DNA from: Methanobacteriota archaeon
Lineage (GTDB): Archaea; Thermoplasmatota; Poseidoniia; Poseidoniales; Thalassarchaeaceae
Length of the DNA stretch: 50,310 bases
Direction of reading: 5' to 3'
Assembly (NCBI GenBank): GCA_004195715.1
Contig: PSPX01000012.1
Span: forward strand, 1 to 50,310
A program made the position numbers and the translations under genes. Shown in pieces: positions 9,060 to 18,635 of this stretch (the first letter of the stretch is position 1; each line of letters begins with the position of its first letter). The notes under the pieces were generated by a model. The model saw only the letters and a program-made list of their open reading frames with translations. It had not been told where the DNA came from and made no database searches.

Positions 9060-10193
9060 TTGTACGTTCTTCGGGGTGTGAACCTCAAAGCCTCGCTGAT
9101 GGTCCTGCTACTGCTAGGCGGTTCGCTTTCCGGATGCATGGGACCTGTCGACGAGGATGTCGATGGCGTTTCCGACGAGTTGGACTTGTGTTCTTTTACC
9201 CCTATCGACGAAGTGGTGGACGAGAGCGGTTGTTCGACGAGCCAGAAGGATAGTGACGAGGATGGTGTCTCGGACGCGAATGATTTGTGTGTGCAGACCC
9301 CGATTGGCGAGGATACGGACAATAACGGATGCAGTGCGACTGAGAGGGACGGTGACGGTGACGGCCTCGTCGATGCTGCCGACTCATGTCCCTCCACGCC
9401 TGCCAATGAGACTGCGGCCAGTGACGGCTGTGCGGATTCCGAGGTCGACATGTCGATGCGCCCGTGGTGGTGCCACTCGACGGGCACCGGACACGGTGAT
9501 GATCAGGACCACGGCGACCACCTCGCTCCCGCCTATCACGAGATGACGAAGGGGATGCTGTCATGGCAGGACTGTATCGATGTCTCAGAGCAGTTCGGAG
9601 CCGCGATTGCGTGGGCGATGCAATGGCCCACACTCGCCGATGCCGAGGCGGACGGATTCCACATGGCGGTGGACTACGTCATGGGCATGGGCACGCATCA
9701 CGTCCGGCTAGGTGACTTCTCGATGGAAAATGACGGTTTCGACCCCCTCGACCCCGAGTTCCTAGGCACTAGGATGGACGGTGATTTTGATTTTGAGCGC
9801 CCAGAGTTCCTGATGTACGCCAGCAGCGCACAGAATGCGGAGCTCGTCGGGTTCGCATGGTACGTGCGAACAGACTCAGTGAACCCCCCCTCAGGATTCC
9901 CTGGCGACAACGACTGGTGGCATGTCCACGAAACGCTATGTTTCACTAACTCTAGCTTCCAAGTGGTCGGCGAGGACATCAATGATGAGGACTGCCATTA
10001 TCGGGATGGAACCAATGTGCATCTGGATGATTACTGGATGACGCATGCATGGATCATCGAGCCTTGGCTAACCGACTTCGATGTCTTCACCAACCACCAC
10101 CCGTGTCTGAAAGAAGAGGGAGCGGTCAGCGACCCCGAAGACTCGTGCTGGGATGAGGCAATGGGTGAAGGCGGCAGTGAACACAACCACTAG
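9060..10193 (+). CDS. Secreted lipoprotein with thrombospondin type 3-like Ca-binding repeats and a His/Asp-rich body
   Basis: Signal peptide with lipobox LSGC; DSDEDGVSDANDLC and DGDGDGLVDAADSCPSTP repeats; start may be GTG 9078. Confidence 0.8.
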   Translation: MYVLRGVNLKASLMVLLLLGGSLSGCMGPVDEDVDGVSDELDLCSFTPIDEVVDESGCSTSQKDSDEDGVSDANDLCVQTPIGEDTDNNGCSATERDGDGDGLVDAADSCPSTPANETAASDGCADSEVDMSMRPWWCHSTGTGHGDDQDHGDHLAPAYHEMTKGMLSWQDCIDVSEQFGAAIAWAMQWPTLADAEADGFHMAVDYVMGMGTHHVRLGDFSMENDGFDPLDPEFLGTRMDGDFDFERPEFLMYASSAQNAELVGFAWYVRTDSVNPPSGFPGDNDWWHVHETLCFTNSSFQVVGEDINDEDCHYRDGTNVHLDDYWMTHAWIIEPWLTDFDVFTNHHPCLKEEGAVSDPEDSCWDEAMGEGGSEHNH

Positions 10194-10301
10194 GCCCTAC
10201 AATCCTCATCTGAAATTAATGCGGGTTCGTGAAAGAACTTGTAACGAACGCAGAATGAGAGTGTTTGATAGGGGGCGTGCTGACGGCGTTACGGGAGCAA
10301 C

Positions 10302-10979
10302 ATGGACTTCGAGGATCTAGTCAACACGCCGAGGAAGATGAGAATCCTCGGGATAAGTGTGGCTTTCATGCTGGCCTTCCCGTTGTACTTCCAGTTGATG
10401 CCTTCCTTGCTTGATGATGACATGATTGGAGGAGGTTCTTCGGGCCCCTCGGGTGATTGGGAGGTCGGATTCGCTGAGACTCCGATAATCATGCAGGAAT
10501 CCCAGATGTTGGGAGATGGAGATACCCATGATACCTTCTTCGACGTCATGTCTGAGTTGAATATCGGATATGTCGAGTTGAATGTAGAGTGCAATGACAA
10601 CGACGATCCTGGACCAGGTTTCACTGACAGTGCAGAGGGCAACAGCGATGTCAGTCAGGTCGAGGGTGTGTTCGAAGACCTACACGATGACGGGCCCTGC
10701 TCGGGAGGTGATTCGGGTTTCACACTTCGATGGGATGTCACTCAGAACTATACTGGAGCGAACTACACAGCTACCGAGATGAGCGAATCAGAATTGCGCA
10801 ACATGTGGGTGGATGGTGGCATGGGTAGAGGCACTTGGGCTGCCACGATTACAGCTGAAATCAACTCCCCTCCCTCTCCTCTGGGTTCCATCGTCGATTC
10901 TGACGAGGAATACGATATCACTTGGACCGCTATGACCTATGAGTTGGTACTGCAACCCGTCATCGACGTAGAGACCTGA
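10302..10979 (+). CDS. Membrane-anchored hypothetical extracytoplasmic protein
   Basis: N-terminal TM (ILGISVAFMLAFPLYFQLMPSLL), acidic ectodomain, N-glycosylation-type NxT sites. Confidence 0.7.
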   Translation: MDFEDLVNTPRKMRILGISVAFMLAFPLYFQLMPSLLDDDMIGGGSSGPSGDWEVGFAETPIIMQESQMLGDGDTHDTFFDVMSELNIGYVELNVECNDNDDPGPGFTDSAEGNSDVSQVEGVFEDLHDDGPCSGGDSGFTLRWDVTQNYTGANYTATEMSESELRNMWVDGGMGRGTWAATITAEINSPPSPLGSIVDSDEEYDITWTAMTYELVLQPVIDVET

Positions 10980-12263
10980 TCAGGTCCTAGCGTAGATGCT
11001 GATTACGTCCCCATCCTGCACTTCGTGCTCGGCGCCAATGACTCTCGATGATCTGGCATCAACCGCCCTGATGAAGCCATCACCGAGATCGGAGTGGACC
11101 GCGTAAGCGAGTCCTTTCGCTGTAGTTCCCTCGGCGACCAGTAATGCGTCGGGGAGGATGTTACCGTCACCGTCGACCCAGTGAGTCTCGTCCTGAACCG
11201 GGTACGCCACCCTACGCGAGAGTGTGCCGAAGACCACTTCAGACAACAGACCGACGAGTCCACCCCCTTCCCAAACCAGAGATTCAGTAATCGATGTCAG
11301 TGCCTCCCTCTGAATTTGCGATAGCCTTGCCTCCCCTTCGGGCGTGATTTTGAAGTCCGACTCTCCGATGTTATGCTCGATTAGCCCTGCCTGCGAGGCC
11401 CTACTGAGTGCCAGTTCCGCCTCGGCGCTGGTCGCAACGAGTACACCACCCTCACTCCGAATCATCTCTGCGAGAGGAGTCCATGAACCGGACATCGCTA
11501 GATCTGCCTTGTTCGCAGCGACCGAAATCGGGAACAGCTCGCTGCGAATAGCCGATGACATCGACTTCATCTCGTCCTCTCCCCAGTTCCAAGGCACATC
11601 GGCATTGGGGTGTTCGGAGTGCACGGCGTTGAATCCAGCTACAACGTGCGGCTCAGAGGCCCCGATACCGGTGAGTTGGTCTACAGCGTAATCGATTAGA
11701 GCCCTGTCGCCTTCAGCCTGTACCCGTCTGGCGCCGCGCTTCCAACCGATGCTTAGTATCCCGGCTATCCACGCCTCAAGCTCCTCGATGAGGAAGTTAT
11801 GTTCCTCGATTGGGTCTGAGCCGCCGCTGCCAACAGGATTCCCGTCGATGTCAGTCGATCCAGAAACGTCCACGACCTGAATCAGGGCGTCGCACCTCGC
11901 GAGGTCGGAAAGGAACTGATTGCCCCGACCCTTGCCCTCATGTGCTCCGGGGACCAGTCCGGCGACGTCTACGAGAGTTACTGGAACCAGTCGGCGGTGA
12001 TCAGTGCAAGAGCCGGAGTTCGGAGTACAGATGCTGCCCCCTCTCGGATCGTCTTCGGTGTTCGCCTCGAGTCTGCCCGCCTGCTCTTTCCTTCTGCGCA
12101 ACTCGGAGCAAGCACACACAGAGGGCAGAGGCAACCATGCCACGCCTACGTTCGGGTCGATGGTCGTGAACGGGTAGTTGGCGATTTCCACCGGAGTCTG
12201 CGTCATCGCAGAGAATGTAGTGGATTTACCCACGTTCGGCTTGCCGACGAGCCCTATGCGCAT
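10980..12263 (-). CDS. OBG/YchF (OLA1)-family GTPase/ATPase
   Basis: MRIGLVGKPNVGKSTTFSAMTQTPVEIANYPFTTIDPNVGVA; VDVAGLVPGAHEGKGRGNQFLSDLARCDALIQVVD; C-terminal TGS-like end. Confidence 0.92.
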   Translation of the reverse strand: MRIGLVGKPNVGKSTTFSAMTQTPVEIANYPFTTIDPNVGVAWLPLPSVCACSELRRRKEQAGRLEANTEDDPRGGSICTPNSGSCTDHRRLVPVTLVDVAGLVPGAHEGKGRGNQFLSDLARCDALIQVVDVSGSTDIDGNPVGSGGSDPIEEHNFLIEELEAWIAGILSIGWKRGARRVQAEGDRALIDYAVDQLTGIGASEPHVVAGFNAVHSEHPNADVPWNWGEDEMKSMSSAIRSELFPISVAANKADLAMSGSWTPLAEMIRSEGGVLVATSAEAELALSRASQAGLIEHNIGESDFKITPEGEARLSQIQREALTSITESLVWEGGGLVGLLSEVVFGTLSRRVAYPVQDETHWVDGDGNILPDALLVAEGTTAKGLAYAVHSDLGDGFIRAVDARSSRVIGAEHEVQDGDVISIYART

Positions 12264-12323
12264 GCCATCCCCCAGAAGTGAAGTGGGGCTCTCGCTCTCA
12301 AGGTGACGGTTGTATGCCGGTGC

Positions 12324-13988
12324 TCACAACTCGGTGGCACTGCCGGCATCGTCACTCTCCCCAACAGGCACCACTGTGGTGTCGAGGCTTGCCCCACCTG
12401 CTAGGATCTTCCTCACCGAAGTAGGCGAGGCCAGAGAGTAGGCTTCTGTGGTTATCGAGCTGGACGTGGCTCTATCGGTGTCAACCCGAGCTCCCCGGAA
12501 CAAGCCGCTGACTGCATTGAGGGTGTGCATGATGGCGCCAACTACAGCGCCGTAGAACAGAATCGCCCCCACTGCCTGAACATCTGCAGCCAAGGCGCTT
12601 GAGTCATCCACTGCGGCCTCAATCAGAGCCATGTCGATCAAATCCGACATCATCGACACCGTGAGACCGAGGAAGGCGCCACCTCCCATCATCCAGTAGG
12701 CCCAGCGGGCGCGATTGCGCGACAGAAGGTTCCTGCCCGTGACTGTGGGGAACAGATGTAGTGCGGCTCCGAGTGAAATCGGCACTAGGACCAGCCAGAT
12801 TCCCAGCAGCAGCAGTGTTGGCGCTATACCAGAGAGTTCGGGTGCCGCCGCTAGGGCATCGGATTGCACGAACAGCGAGGCTGCGGCCAGTGGCAGCAGC
12901 ATAGAGGCACCCAGATTCAACTCAGCGATACCAGCTGAATCGGAGTTTTCAATGAAGGCGTCACCGCCCCTGAGTGTCATCATGACATTGGCTGCGAGAG
13001 CCATTATGGGAATTATCGCCAGAGCCATCAGGAAGGCCATGACTATGCTGTCCTGAGATGAGGGCTGGAGTTGCTCAAAAGTGACTCCCAGCATGTCAGC
13101 AGCCATCATCCCATTGCTATCTCCTATCGGATTTATCGTTGCCAGAGCACCGACCAGTGTGGCCGCTCCCAGCGACCTCGACCACAGCGGATTACCCGAT
13201 GCGCTGGACGAGGCGTACAGAGCGACTCCTGCAGCTGTGGCGAAGAAGAAGGTGCCTCCAATCATGTGAGCCAGTAGCCACTGCCCTGCTCCGACTTGGA
13301 TGCTGCCCGTGATGATGGTGGCAGCTGTGGATATCGGATCTGCTAGCATCCCCATGATGATGAGCCAGCCCGGAATTGGCAGGGTTCTCTGTCTCTCAGA
13401 GATAGTCAGAAGCAGGTTGATGACGATGGCAATGAAGCCGAGGACGTGCATGCCGGTGCCGATTAGGAAGATATTCACACCCAGTATCTCGGAGTCATGG
13501 GCGGCGACGACTAGGACAAGGACTGACAGTGTCCAGAGGAACGATACTAGTGTCGCATTCCTCTCACTGGCGAGTTTGGTGTCGGCGAGGCGGGGCATGA
13601 TGTGCAGGCTGGAACCAATCAGTAGCATCCCAATCCCACCATACAGCGCCGCGTAGTTGGATGCGTAGATGAGTGAGTTCGCGGTCGGGTCGTAACCCCA
13701 TGCTGAAAGACTGTGCAGAGCGGTTGGATCTTGCTTCAGCCACAGACCCTCAAAGACCAGTGTCGATGCTGCGATGAGCCAGAGCATGCCCTGAATGAAC
13801 CACGCCTTGGAAGCGGATCCATCCCTGCCTTCGACTAGGTCGATTCCCGGCCCTAGGGCCTTCTCGAGCATGAAGTGTGACATCGCCTTGGTGACATCGT
13901 TGAAAATTGAGAGTCCGTTCTGCATCAAGAAGTAGGTAAGTAGCATTAGCCCCCAGAAAAGCACCAGAGAAGTCAGAACATCGCCCAT
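12324..13988 (-). CDS. Polytopic membrane protein resembling heme-copper oxidase subunit I (divergent)
   Basis: About 12 TM segments; LIGSSLHIMPRL, LGAALHLFPTVTGRNLLSRNRARWAYWMMGGGAFLGLT resemble HCO helices; canonical WxxGHPEVY/HH motifs not seen. Confidence 0.5.
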   Translation of the reverse strand: MGDVLTSLVLFWGLMLLTYFLMQNGLSIFNDVTKAMSHFMLEKALGPGIDLVEGRDGSASKAWFIQGMLWLIAASTLVFEGLWLKQDPTALHSLSAWGYDPTANSLIYASNYAALYGGIGMLLIGSSLHIMPRLADTKLASERNATLVSFLWTLSVLVLVVAAHDSEILGVNIFLIGTGMHVLGFIAIVINLLLTISERQRTLPIPGWLIIMGMLADPISTAATIITGSIQVGAGQWLLAHMIGGTFFFATAAGVALYASSSASGNPLWSRSLGAATLVGALATINPIGDSNGMMAADMLGVTFEQLQPSSQDSIVMAFLMALAIIPIMALAANVMMTLRGGDAFIENSDSAGIAELNLGASMLLPLAAASLFVQSDALAAAPELSGIAPTLLLLGIWLVLVPISLGAALHLFPTVTGRNLLSRNRARWAYWMMGGGAFLGLTVSMMSDLIDMALIEAAVDDSSALAADVQAVGAILFYGAVVGAIMHTLNAVSGLFRGARVDTDRATSSSITTEAYSLASPTSVRKILAGGASLDTTVVPVGESDDAGSATEL

Positions 13989-13997
13989 TCAAACACC

Positions 13998-14276
13998 TCA
14001 CTCGCTAGTCGCTTCCGTCAGCATGGTGGCTATGATTGCAAACACGCCCCCCATGACTCCTAGGATGAAGAACCAGATACCGGAATCGAAAACTCCGTCA
14101 AACATCGGCAGAATCTCGGAAATCACCGGCAGGTCCCTGCTAGGATAGAGAATACCGTGGAGTATGAGCAGGGTCAGTGAAGTCACCAGCCCGAATGCGA
14201 GGACAACCCATGATGACGATGGTTCCTCCTCTCCTTGGATGAACTCTCCGACTGTACCGGAGCCGCCCTCAGACAT
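13998..14276 (-). CDS. Small two-TM membrane protein, likely partner of the downstream HCO-like protein
   Basis: Two hydrophobic segments; 9 nt upstream of the 12324-13988 gene on the same strand. Confidence 0.65.
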   Translation of the reverse strand: MSEGGSGTVGEFIQGEEEPSSSWVVLAFGLVTSLTLLILHGILYPSRDLPVISEILPMFDGVFDSGIWFFILGVMGGVFAIIATMLTEATSE

Positions 14277-14342
14277 CTCACTCCCTCTGCCCCAATCAAT
14301 CGGGACGTATCTACCACCGAAGATTGCCCCTTAAGCATTGGG

Positions 14343-14361
14343 CGAGGGACTCTGTCCCTCG
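14343..14361 (-). terminator. Perfect 8-bp hairpin just downstream of the radical SAM gene
   Basis: cgagggac-tct-gtccctcg; no clear U-tract on the minus strand, so the terminator role is tentative. Confidence 0.4.
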
Positions 14362-14362
14362 T

Positions 14363-15496
14363 CTAGGGTGCGCGAGCAAGGTCCACCGCTGAGCCACGTC
14401 TGTAACCACCAGTTCCCATTGGGGCCGGTAGCCAGAGGTCGCTGTCGACCTCAGCCCTCCAGACCCCTTTGCACTCGCAGTCCAGACCTGCGAACTCGCG
14501 GATGTCGGCAGAGACCGAATAGCGCTCTATCGCAGCGACCACCTCAGTATCGCACGAGCCGCAGTTGTGAGCACCCCTGAGTTTGCCGCCCGCAGTCGGG
14601 TGGACGATGATACGTGCCTTCGACTCGGTGATGTCGGCGTGGGTACGCTCGAGCATCTCCACTAGGGACCATAGCCAGGGTGTGCGGTACTCGCGGTTGC
14701 GGTAGAGCCTGTCGACGATGGTTCGCCGCTGGATGTTCATCGGGTTGACCGAGATGTCGTCCGAGAACGGCGCGACCTCGCTGATCCACTTACTGGTGAG
14801 CTCAAGCGCGTCGCCCTCCGACATGAACGGGGGCTTGAACAGGAGGTAGGTCTTGACCCTCAGACCGTTCTCCTTGAGCATGTCAACGGAGCGATGCCAC
14901 TGCTTGGTCGAGAAGCCCTTGTTGATATGAAATCGGAGGACTGCGTCGTCATAGGCCTCCAGTCCGATAGCCACGGTACAGCCAGGGTGGCGCTCGGCGA
15001 CCCAAGCAATCTTCTCAGGCGTGCACATCTGCGCCTGAGCCTCGATGACTAGGTCCAGTCCCCTTTCGTGAGTCTCCCTTAGAATAGCCTCCTGCCACTC
15101 TGGGGGATTCTCGCGGTCCTCGAAGAAAGTCCCAGAGGTATACACCTTGATCATGCTGCAACCTTCAAAGTCGTCGAGTCTGCGCTTGGCCTCATCCCAC
15201 TGCGCGAACAGATCGTCGGCTGTCACATCGTCGCGGACGTCGTTGAAGTAGCCGCAGAAGGTGCAGCCGGACTTCCACCACCAGACACACCCGCGAGTCC
15301 TGAAGATTACCGTGGCAGCGGTGCAGTGAGTACCGTCAGGTAGAATCTCGGGGGTCTTGTACACCGTTGCTGGCTCGGTGGCGTCCCATGACTCCCGTTT
15401 CCTCACCGAACCAGGGGTGTTCTCGGGGGCCTTGACTAGATGGTGTACTTTGACGGCCTTCGAGCCGTCGCCCAGCATCCCTGATGCCTGTGCCAT
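14363..15496 (-). CDS. Archaeosine biosynthesis radical SAM protein (RaSEA-like)
   Basis: RTRGCVWWWKSGCTFCGYFNDV radical SAM Cys motif of the RaSEA/MiaB-like type; C-terminal CGSCD and DCEC Cys motifs; internal ATG at 15496 avoids the overlap with the divergent gene. Confidence 0.8.
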   Translation of the reverse strand: MAQASGMLGDGSKAVKVHHLVKAPENTPGSVRKRESWDATEPATVYKTPEILPDGTHCTAATVIFRTRGCVWWWKSGCTFCGYFNDVRDDVTADDLFAQWDEAKRRLDDFEGCSMIKVYTSGTFFEDRENPPEWQEAILRETHERGLDLVIEAQAQMCTPEKIAWVAERHPGCTVAIGLEAYDDAVLRFHINKGFSTKQWHRSVDMLKENGLRVKTYLLFKPPFMSEGDALELTSKWISEVAPFSDDISVNPMNIQRRTIVDRLYRNREYRTPWLWSLVEMLERTHADITESKARIIVHPTAGGKLRGAHNCGSCDTEVVAAIERYSVSADIREFAGLDCECKGVWRAEVDSDLWLPAPMGTGGYRRGSAVDLARAP

Positions 15497-15585
15497 GGGC
15501 TTGCCGTTGGCGGCGACGACTTGAGGATGCCGTAGACGATGCTTTAGGGTCGTAGTTAGGTGACAGGTTTGCGAGAAGTGGTGAC

Positions 15586-16308
15586 ATGCGGGGCTTCCAC
15601 CTGATACAGAACGTACTGTCTGTGCTGGTGATGCTTTTCGTAGCCGTAATCTGGGGAGTATCAGCGGCACCCGGCTACCTCATCGTGATGTGTATCAGGG
15701 GCCGCGTTGTCGGCGATGGTTTGCTTATGGAGGCTGTCGGAACCGGTATCGGACTCGGTCTGGGCTACCTCTGCTGGGGCATCTGTATGGTCCTACTCTG
15801 TGGTTTTCTGGGTGGACTGTTACGGCCCAGACTCGATGAAGGCAGGGTGCCTCTGGAGTCGTTCACAACAATCCAATGGGCTTGGTCGATGATATTCCAC
15901 CGCTCTGCCCTGCTCTTCCTGTGGGTGTTAGTGCCCTCGTTCCTCGGTAACGTGTACTACAGATTGATGGGAGCCAAGATCGGCAAGGGTGCCCAACTGA
16001 ACACGGACAACATCAACGATGCGGGGATGGTGACTCTCGGGGCGGGGGTCGTGATGGGCGGTCATGCCACCATCAACGCGCACCTCACTGAGAAGGGCGA
16101 GCTGGTGCTGTCCCCTGTCAAGGTCGGTGACGGTGCCTTGCTCGGAACGGGAAGTATCGTCCAGCCCGGGTGCGTGATTGGTGAGGGAGCCGTCGTAGCA
16201 TCGAGAGCGGTCGTGCCGAAATGGACCAAAATCCCTCCTGGGGAGGTCTGGGGCGGAATACCTGCTAAATGCATCAGGCTAGCTGACGGTACGAAACCGG
16301 GTGATTGA
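15586..16308 (+). CDS. Membrane-associated left-handed beta-helix (hexapeptide) acyltransferase
   Basis: N-terminal TM segments then hexapeptide repeats VKVGDGALLGTGSIVQPGCVIGEGAVVASRAVVPKWTKIPPGEVWGGIPAKCI. Confidence 0.8.
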   Translation: MRGFHLIQNVLSVLVMLFVAVIWGVSAAPGYLIVMCIRGRVVGDGLLMEAVGTGIGLGLGYLCWGICMVLLCGFLGGLLRPRLDEGRVPLESFTTIQWAWSMIFHRSALLFLWVLVPSFLGNVYYRLMGAKIGKGAQLNTDNINDAGMVTLGAGVVMGGHATINAHLTEKGELVLSPVKVGDGALLGTGSIVQPGCVIGEGAVVASRAVVPKWTKIPPGEVWGGIPAKCIRLADGTKPGD

Positions 16309-17136
16309 ATGACCAAGTGCAAGGGCTCCAACGAGAATGGCTCGGTTTGTGGGCGCCCATCGATGTACAAATCCGATTACTGCAAGAGACACAGGGCTCA
16401 GGATCCATCCGTGAGTATCTGCATAGGTAAGATGGGGGATGGTAGGCCCTGCTTCAGAGAGGCAATGACTGGGGCGCTCTTCTGCAGGGGGCACAGGACC
16501 CAACTTGGGGACATCGAGAAGCTCCAGTGTCCTCGGGGCTGCGGCCAACTAACCTACCGATTGGAATACAAAAATGGGTACTACGCTTGCCAAAAATGCA
16601 AGGGTACGATGCTCGATGCCAAGTCGGTGGAGGATAAGCTTTCGAAGCACGCTGAGACCCTCAAAGATCTCCTTGAGAATGGCGAACAATGCTCGCTGAA
16701 GTGCCCTAGGTGCGAGGCTCTGATGCTAGAAATTAGAGTGGTCTACGAAATCCCCCAGGGGGGCGGAGGAGGTGGGCTTGGCGGCCTTGGAGGTGGTGGT
16801 GGTGCAATCCTGCTGGGTGCTATCATAATCGTGGCGATAGCAGCAGCCGCTGAATCCTCCAAATCGAAAGAAAATCGGGTGGTAATCGATGGGTGTCGAG
16901 ATTGTGGCACATTCTGGTTCGATGCAAGTGAAATGAGTACTGTCAAACAGAGCACTTCGGTCGAAGGAGAAGATGAGAAGATAGCCCGGTTGAAGGCAGA
17001 GAGTGGTGAGAAGAATATTGCCATTGGAAGGGCGGCGATTGCAAATTGCCTGCATATAGACGACTTGACGGACAAGAAATGCCGCAGAGTCACCTTTCGC
17101 GGCACTCAGTACTGCTACATGCATCAACCGGAGTGA
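16309..17136 (+). CDS. Zinc-ribbon (zf-TFIIB-like) protein with Gly-rich segment plus TM and terminal C/H modules
   Basis: CPRGCG...CQKCKG, CPRCEA...CRDCGTFWF; GGGGGGLGGLGGGGGAILLGAIIIVAIAAAA; C-x(n)-C-x(n)-YCxxH at both termini. Confidence 0.75.
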   Translation: MTKCKGSNENGSVCGRPSMYKSDYCKRHRAQDPSVSICIGKMGDGRPCFREAMTGALFCRGHRTQLGDIEKLQCPRGCGQLTYRLEYKNGYYACQKCKGTMLDAKSVEDKLSKHAETLKDLLENGEQCSLKCPRCEALMLEIRVVYEIPQGGGGGGLGGLGGGGGAILLGAIIIVAIAAAAESSKSKENRVVIDGCRDCGTFWFDASEMSTVKQSTSVEGEDEKIARLKAESGEKNIAIGRAAIANCLHIDDLTDKKCRRVTFRGTQYCYMHQPE

Positions 17137-17186
17137 TTGAATGACCAAGAAAAAGGCCCGCCAACAGCGGCTCGGACTTCTGCTTC

Positions 17187-17912
17187 ATGCACAAGCCACA
17201 GGAAGGGGATGCGCGAATAGCCTACCTGGAACACGATATCTACCACTGCCCGGATGACGGTCAGCAGTTGTTGTTCGTGCCAGACCAGGGCTCTTACAGA
17301 TGCGATATGTGCGGTGGCGTCCTAATGAGTGCGAAGGATATCGACTCGGAGGTGCTGGAGGGTATCTTGGAGCTCCCCGAAGTCATCGAGGAGGGTCTGA
17401 GTGTAGAATGTCCCACCTGCAGTTCGGACAACACTGCGCTTACCAATTTCGCGGTTGAATGGTATTTTTGGATTAGGACGAGCAAATACACTGCGGACAT
17501 ATATCAATGTGGAGTTTCGAATGTTGGCCATTGCACGGTATGCGGATCAACTTGGTTTGCCGGCCCTGGAGAGTTTGACGCTTTAGGACGGACACTCGGA
17601 AAAAACACGACTCGTGTCTGGCGAAAACAATTCAGGAGATTAGGGAAAAAGAAGAGGTTGTGGGGTATTAGCGGAGACATTAGACGAGCGATTCGGACGA
17701 AGAATACATTTGGTGTACAGGAGCAATCTCTTTTGCGGCAAGCAAGGTTGGCAGGAGTCAAAACAGCGACTGAGAGGAAGTGGAAGGAGGCTGCTAGCAG
17801 ATCGGATAACTTATGCAACCATGTTGATGACAACGGGAAAATGTGTGATTTCAGAAAGTCAACAAAAAGCACGCATGACCAAGACTACTGCTACAAGCAC
17901 CAACCGAAGTGA
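17187..17912 (+). CDS. Paralogous zinc-ribbon protein (N-terminus probably frameshifted or truncated)
   Basis: YHCPDDGQQLLFV...YRCDMCGGVLMSAKDID...CTVCGSTWFAG parallels the upstream gene; C-terminal CNHVDDNGKMC...YCYKHQPK. Confidence 0.7.
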   Translation: MHKPQEGDARIAYLEHDIYHCPDDGQQLLFVPDQGSYRCDMCGGVLMSAKDIDSEVLEGILELPEVIEEGLSVECPTCSSDNTALTNFAVEWYFWIRTSKYTADIYQCGVSNVGHCTVCGSTWFAGPGEFDALGRTLGKNTTRVWRKQFRRLGKKKRLWGISGDIRRAIRTKNTFGVQEQSLLRQARLAGVKTATERKWKEAASRSDNLCNHVDDNGKMCDFRKSTKSTHDQDYCYKHQPK

Positions 17913-18554
17913 TCAGGACTCGTCCGCTTCGGATTCGTCAGCGTCCTCTTCCTCATCGCCATCGACTATGTCCTCGACAGTTTCCTTGACTGCATCGAGG
18001 GCTTCCTCCATGCGCTCCTTGAATGTCTCCTGGCTGGCTAGCACTTCCCTAGCCGCTTCTACAGCCCTGTCTATCATCGTGTAGCGGGTGTGGATGGCCT
18101 CGTTGAGTTGCTCGAAGAGTTGCATGTGCTGGACGTACCAATCGTCGCGCGCGGACAGTTCTGCAGTGGCCACTCGGTTGCGCTCGTCGAGTTCCTCAGT
18201 GACCTCGAAGACACGGCCGAGACGAGCCTTCTCACGAGTGTACAGCTCCTCCATCTTCTCAAGTTCTGGCTCAAGGTGTTCGACCCTCTTGCCGGTCTTA
18301 GCCCCCTCTATCTCGACATCGTGGATTCGAGCCTCCTTCTCGGAAAGAAGTGATTCTAGTCCCTCCTTGTCGATCTCCTTGTCGATGGCTTCTTTCTCGA
18401 GGACCTCGATGATGGCATTCTTCTCGGCCAACTCGTCCTCGACCTTCTTGTAAGCCACGTAGAGTTTCTCGAGGCGGTCGGTCTCCTCGGCTAGCCTCTC
18501 CTCAATCTGACGCGCCTGTAACTCAGGAGTGATGGTTCCCTCTTCTTCACTCAT
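17913..18554 (-). CDS. Acidic coiled-coil protein
   Basis: Long Glu/Lys/Leu heptad-like helices and a DE-rich tail; ATG at 18554 (MSEEEG). Confidence 0.75.
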   Translation of the reverse strand: MSEEEGTITPELQARQIEERLAEETDRLEKLYVAYKKVEDELAEKNAIIEVLEKEAIDKEIDKEGLESLLSEKEARIHDVEIEGAKTGKRVEHLEPELEKMEELYTREKARLGRVFEVTEELDERNRVATAELSARDDWYVQHMQLFEQLNEAIHTRYTMIDRAVEAAREVLASQETFKERMEEALDAVKETVEDIVDGDEEEDADESEADES

Positions 18555-18635
18555 ACGAGCCCTCAGGGTGCTCGACCGGTGCATCCGCTTTAACCTCGGC
18601 GGAATCTGTCTCATCGCAGCACGGAGTTATCCGGC

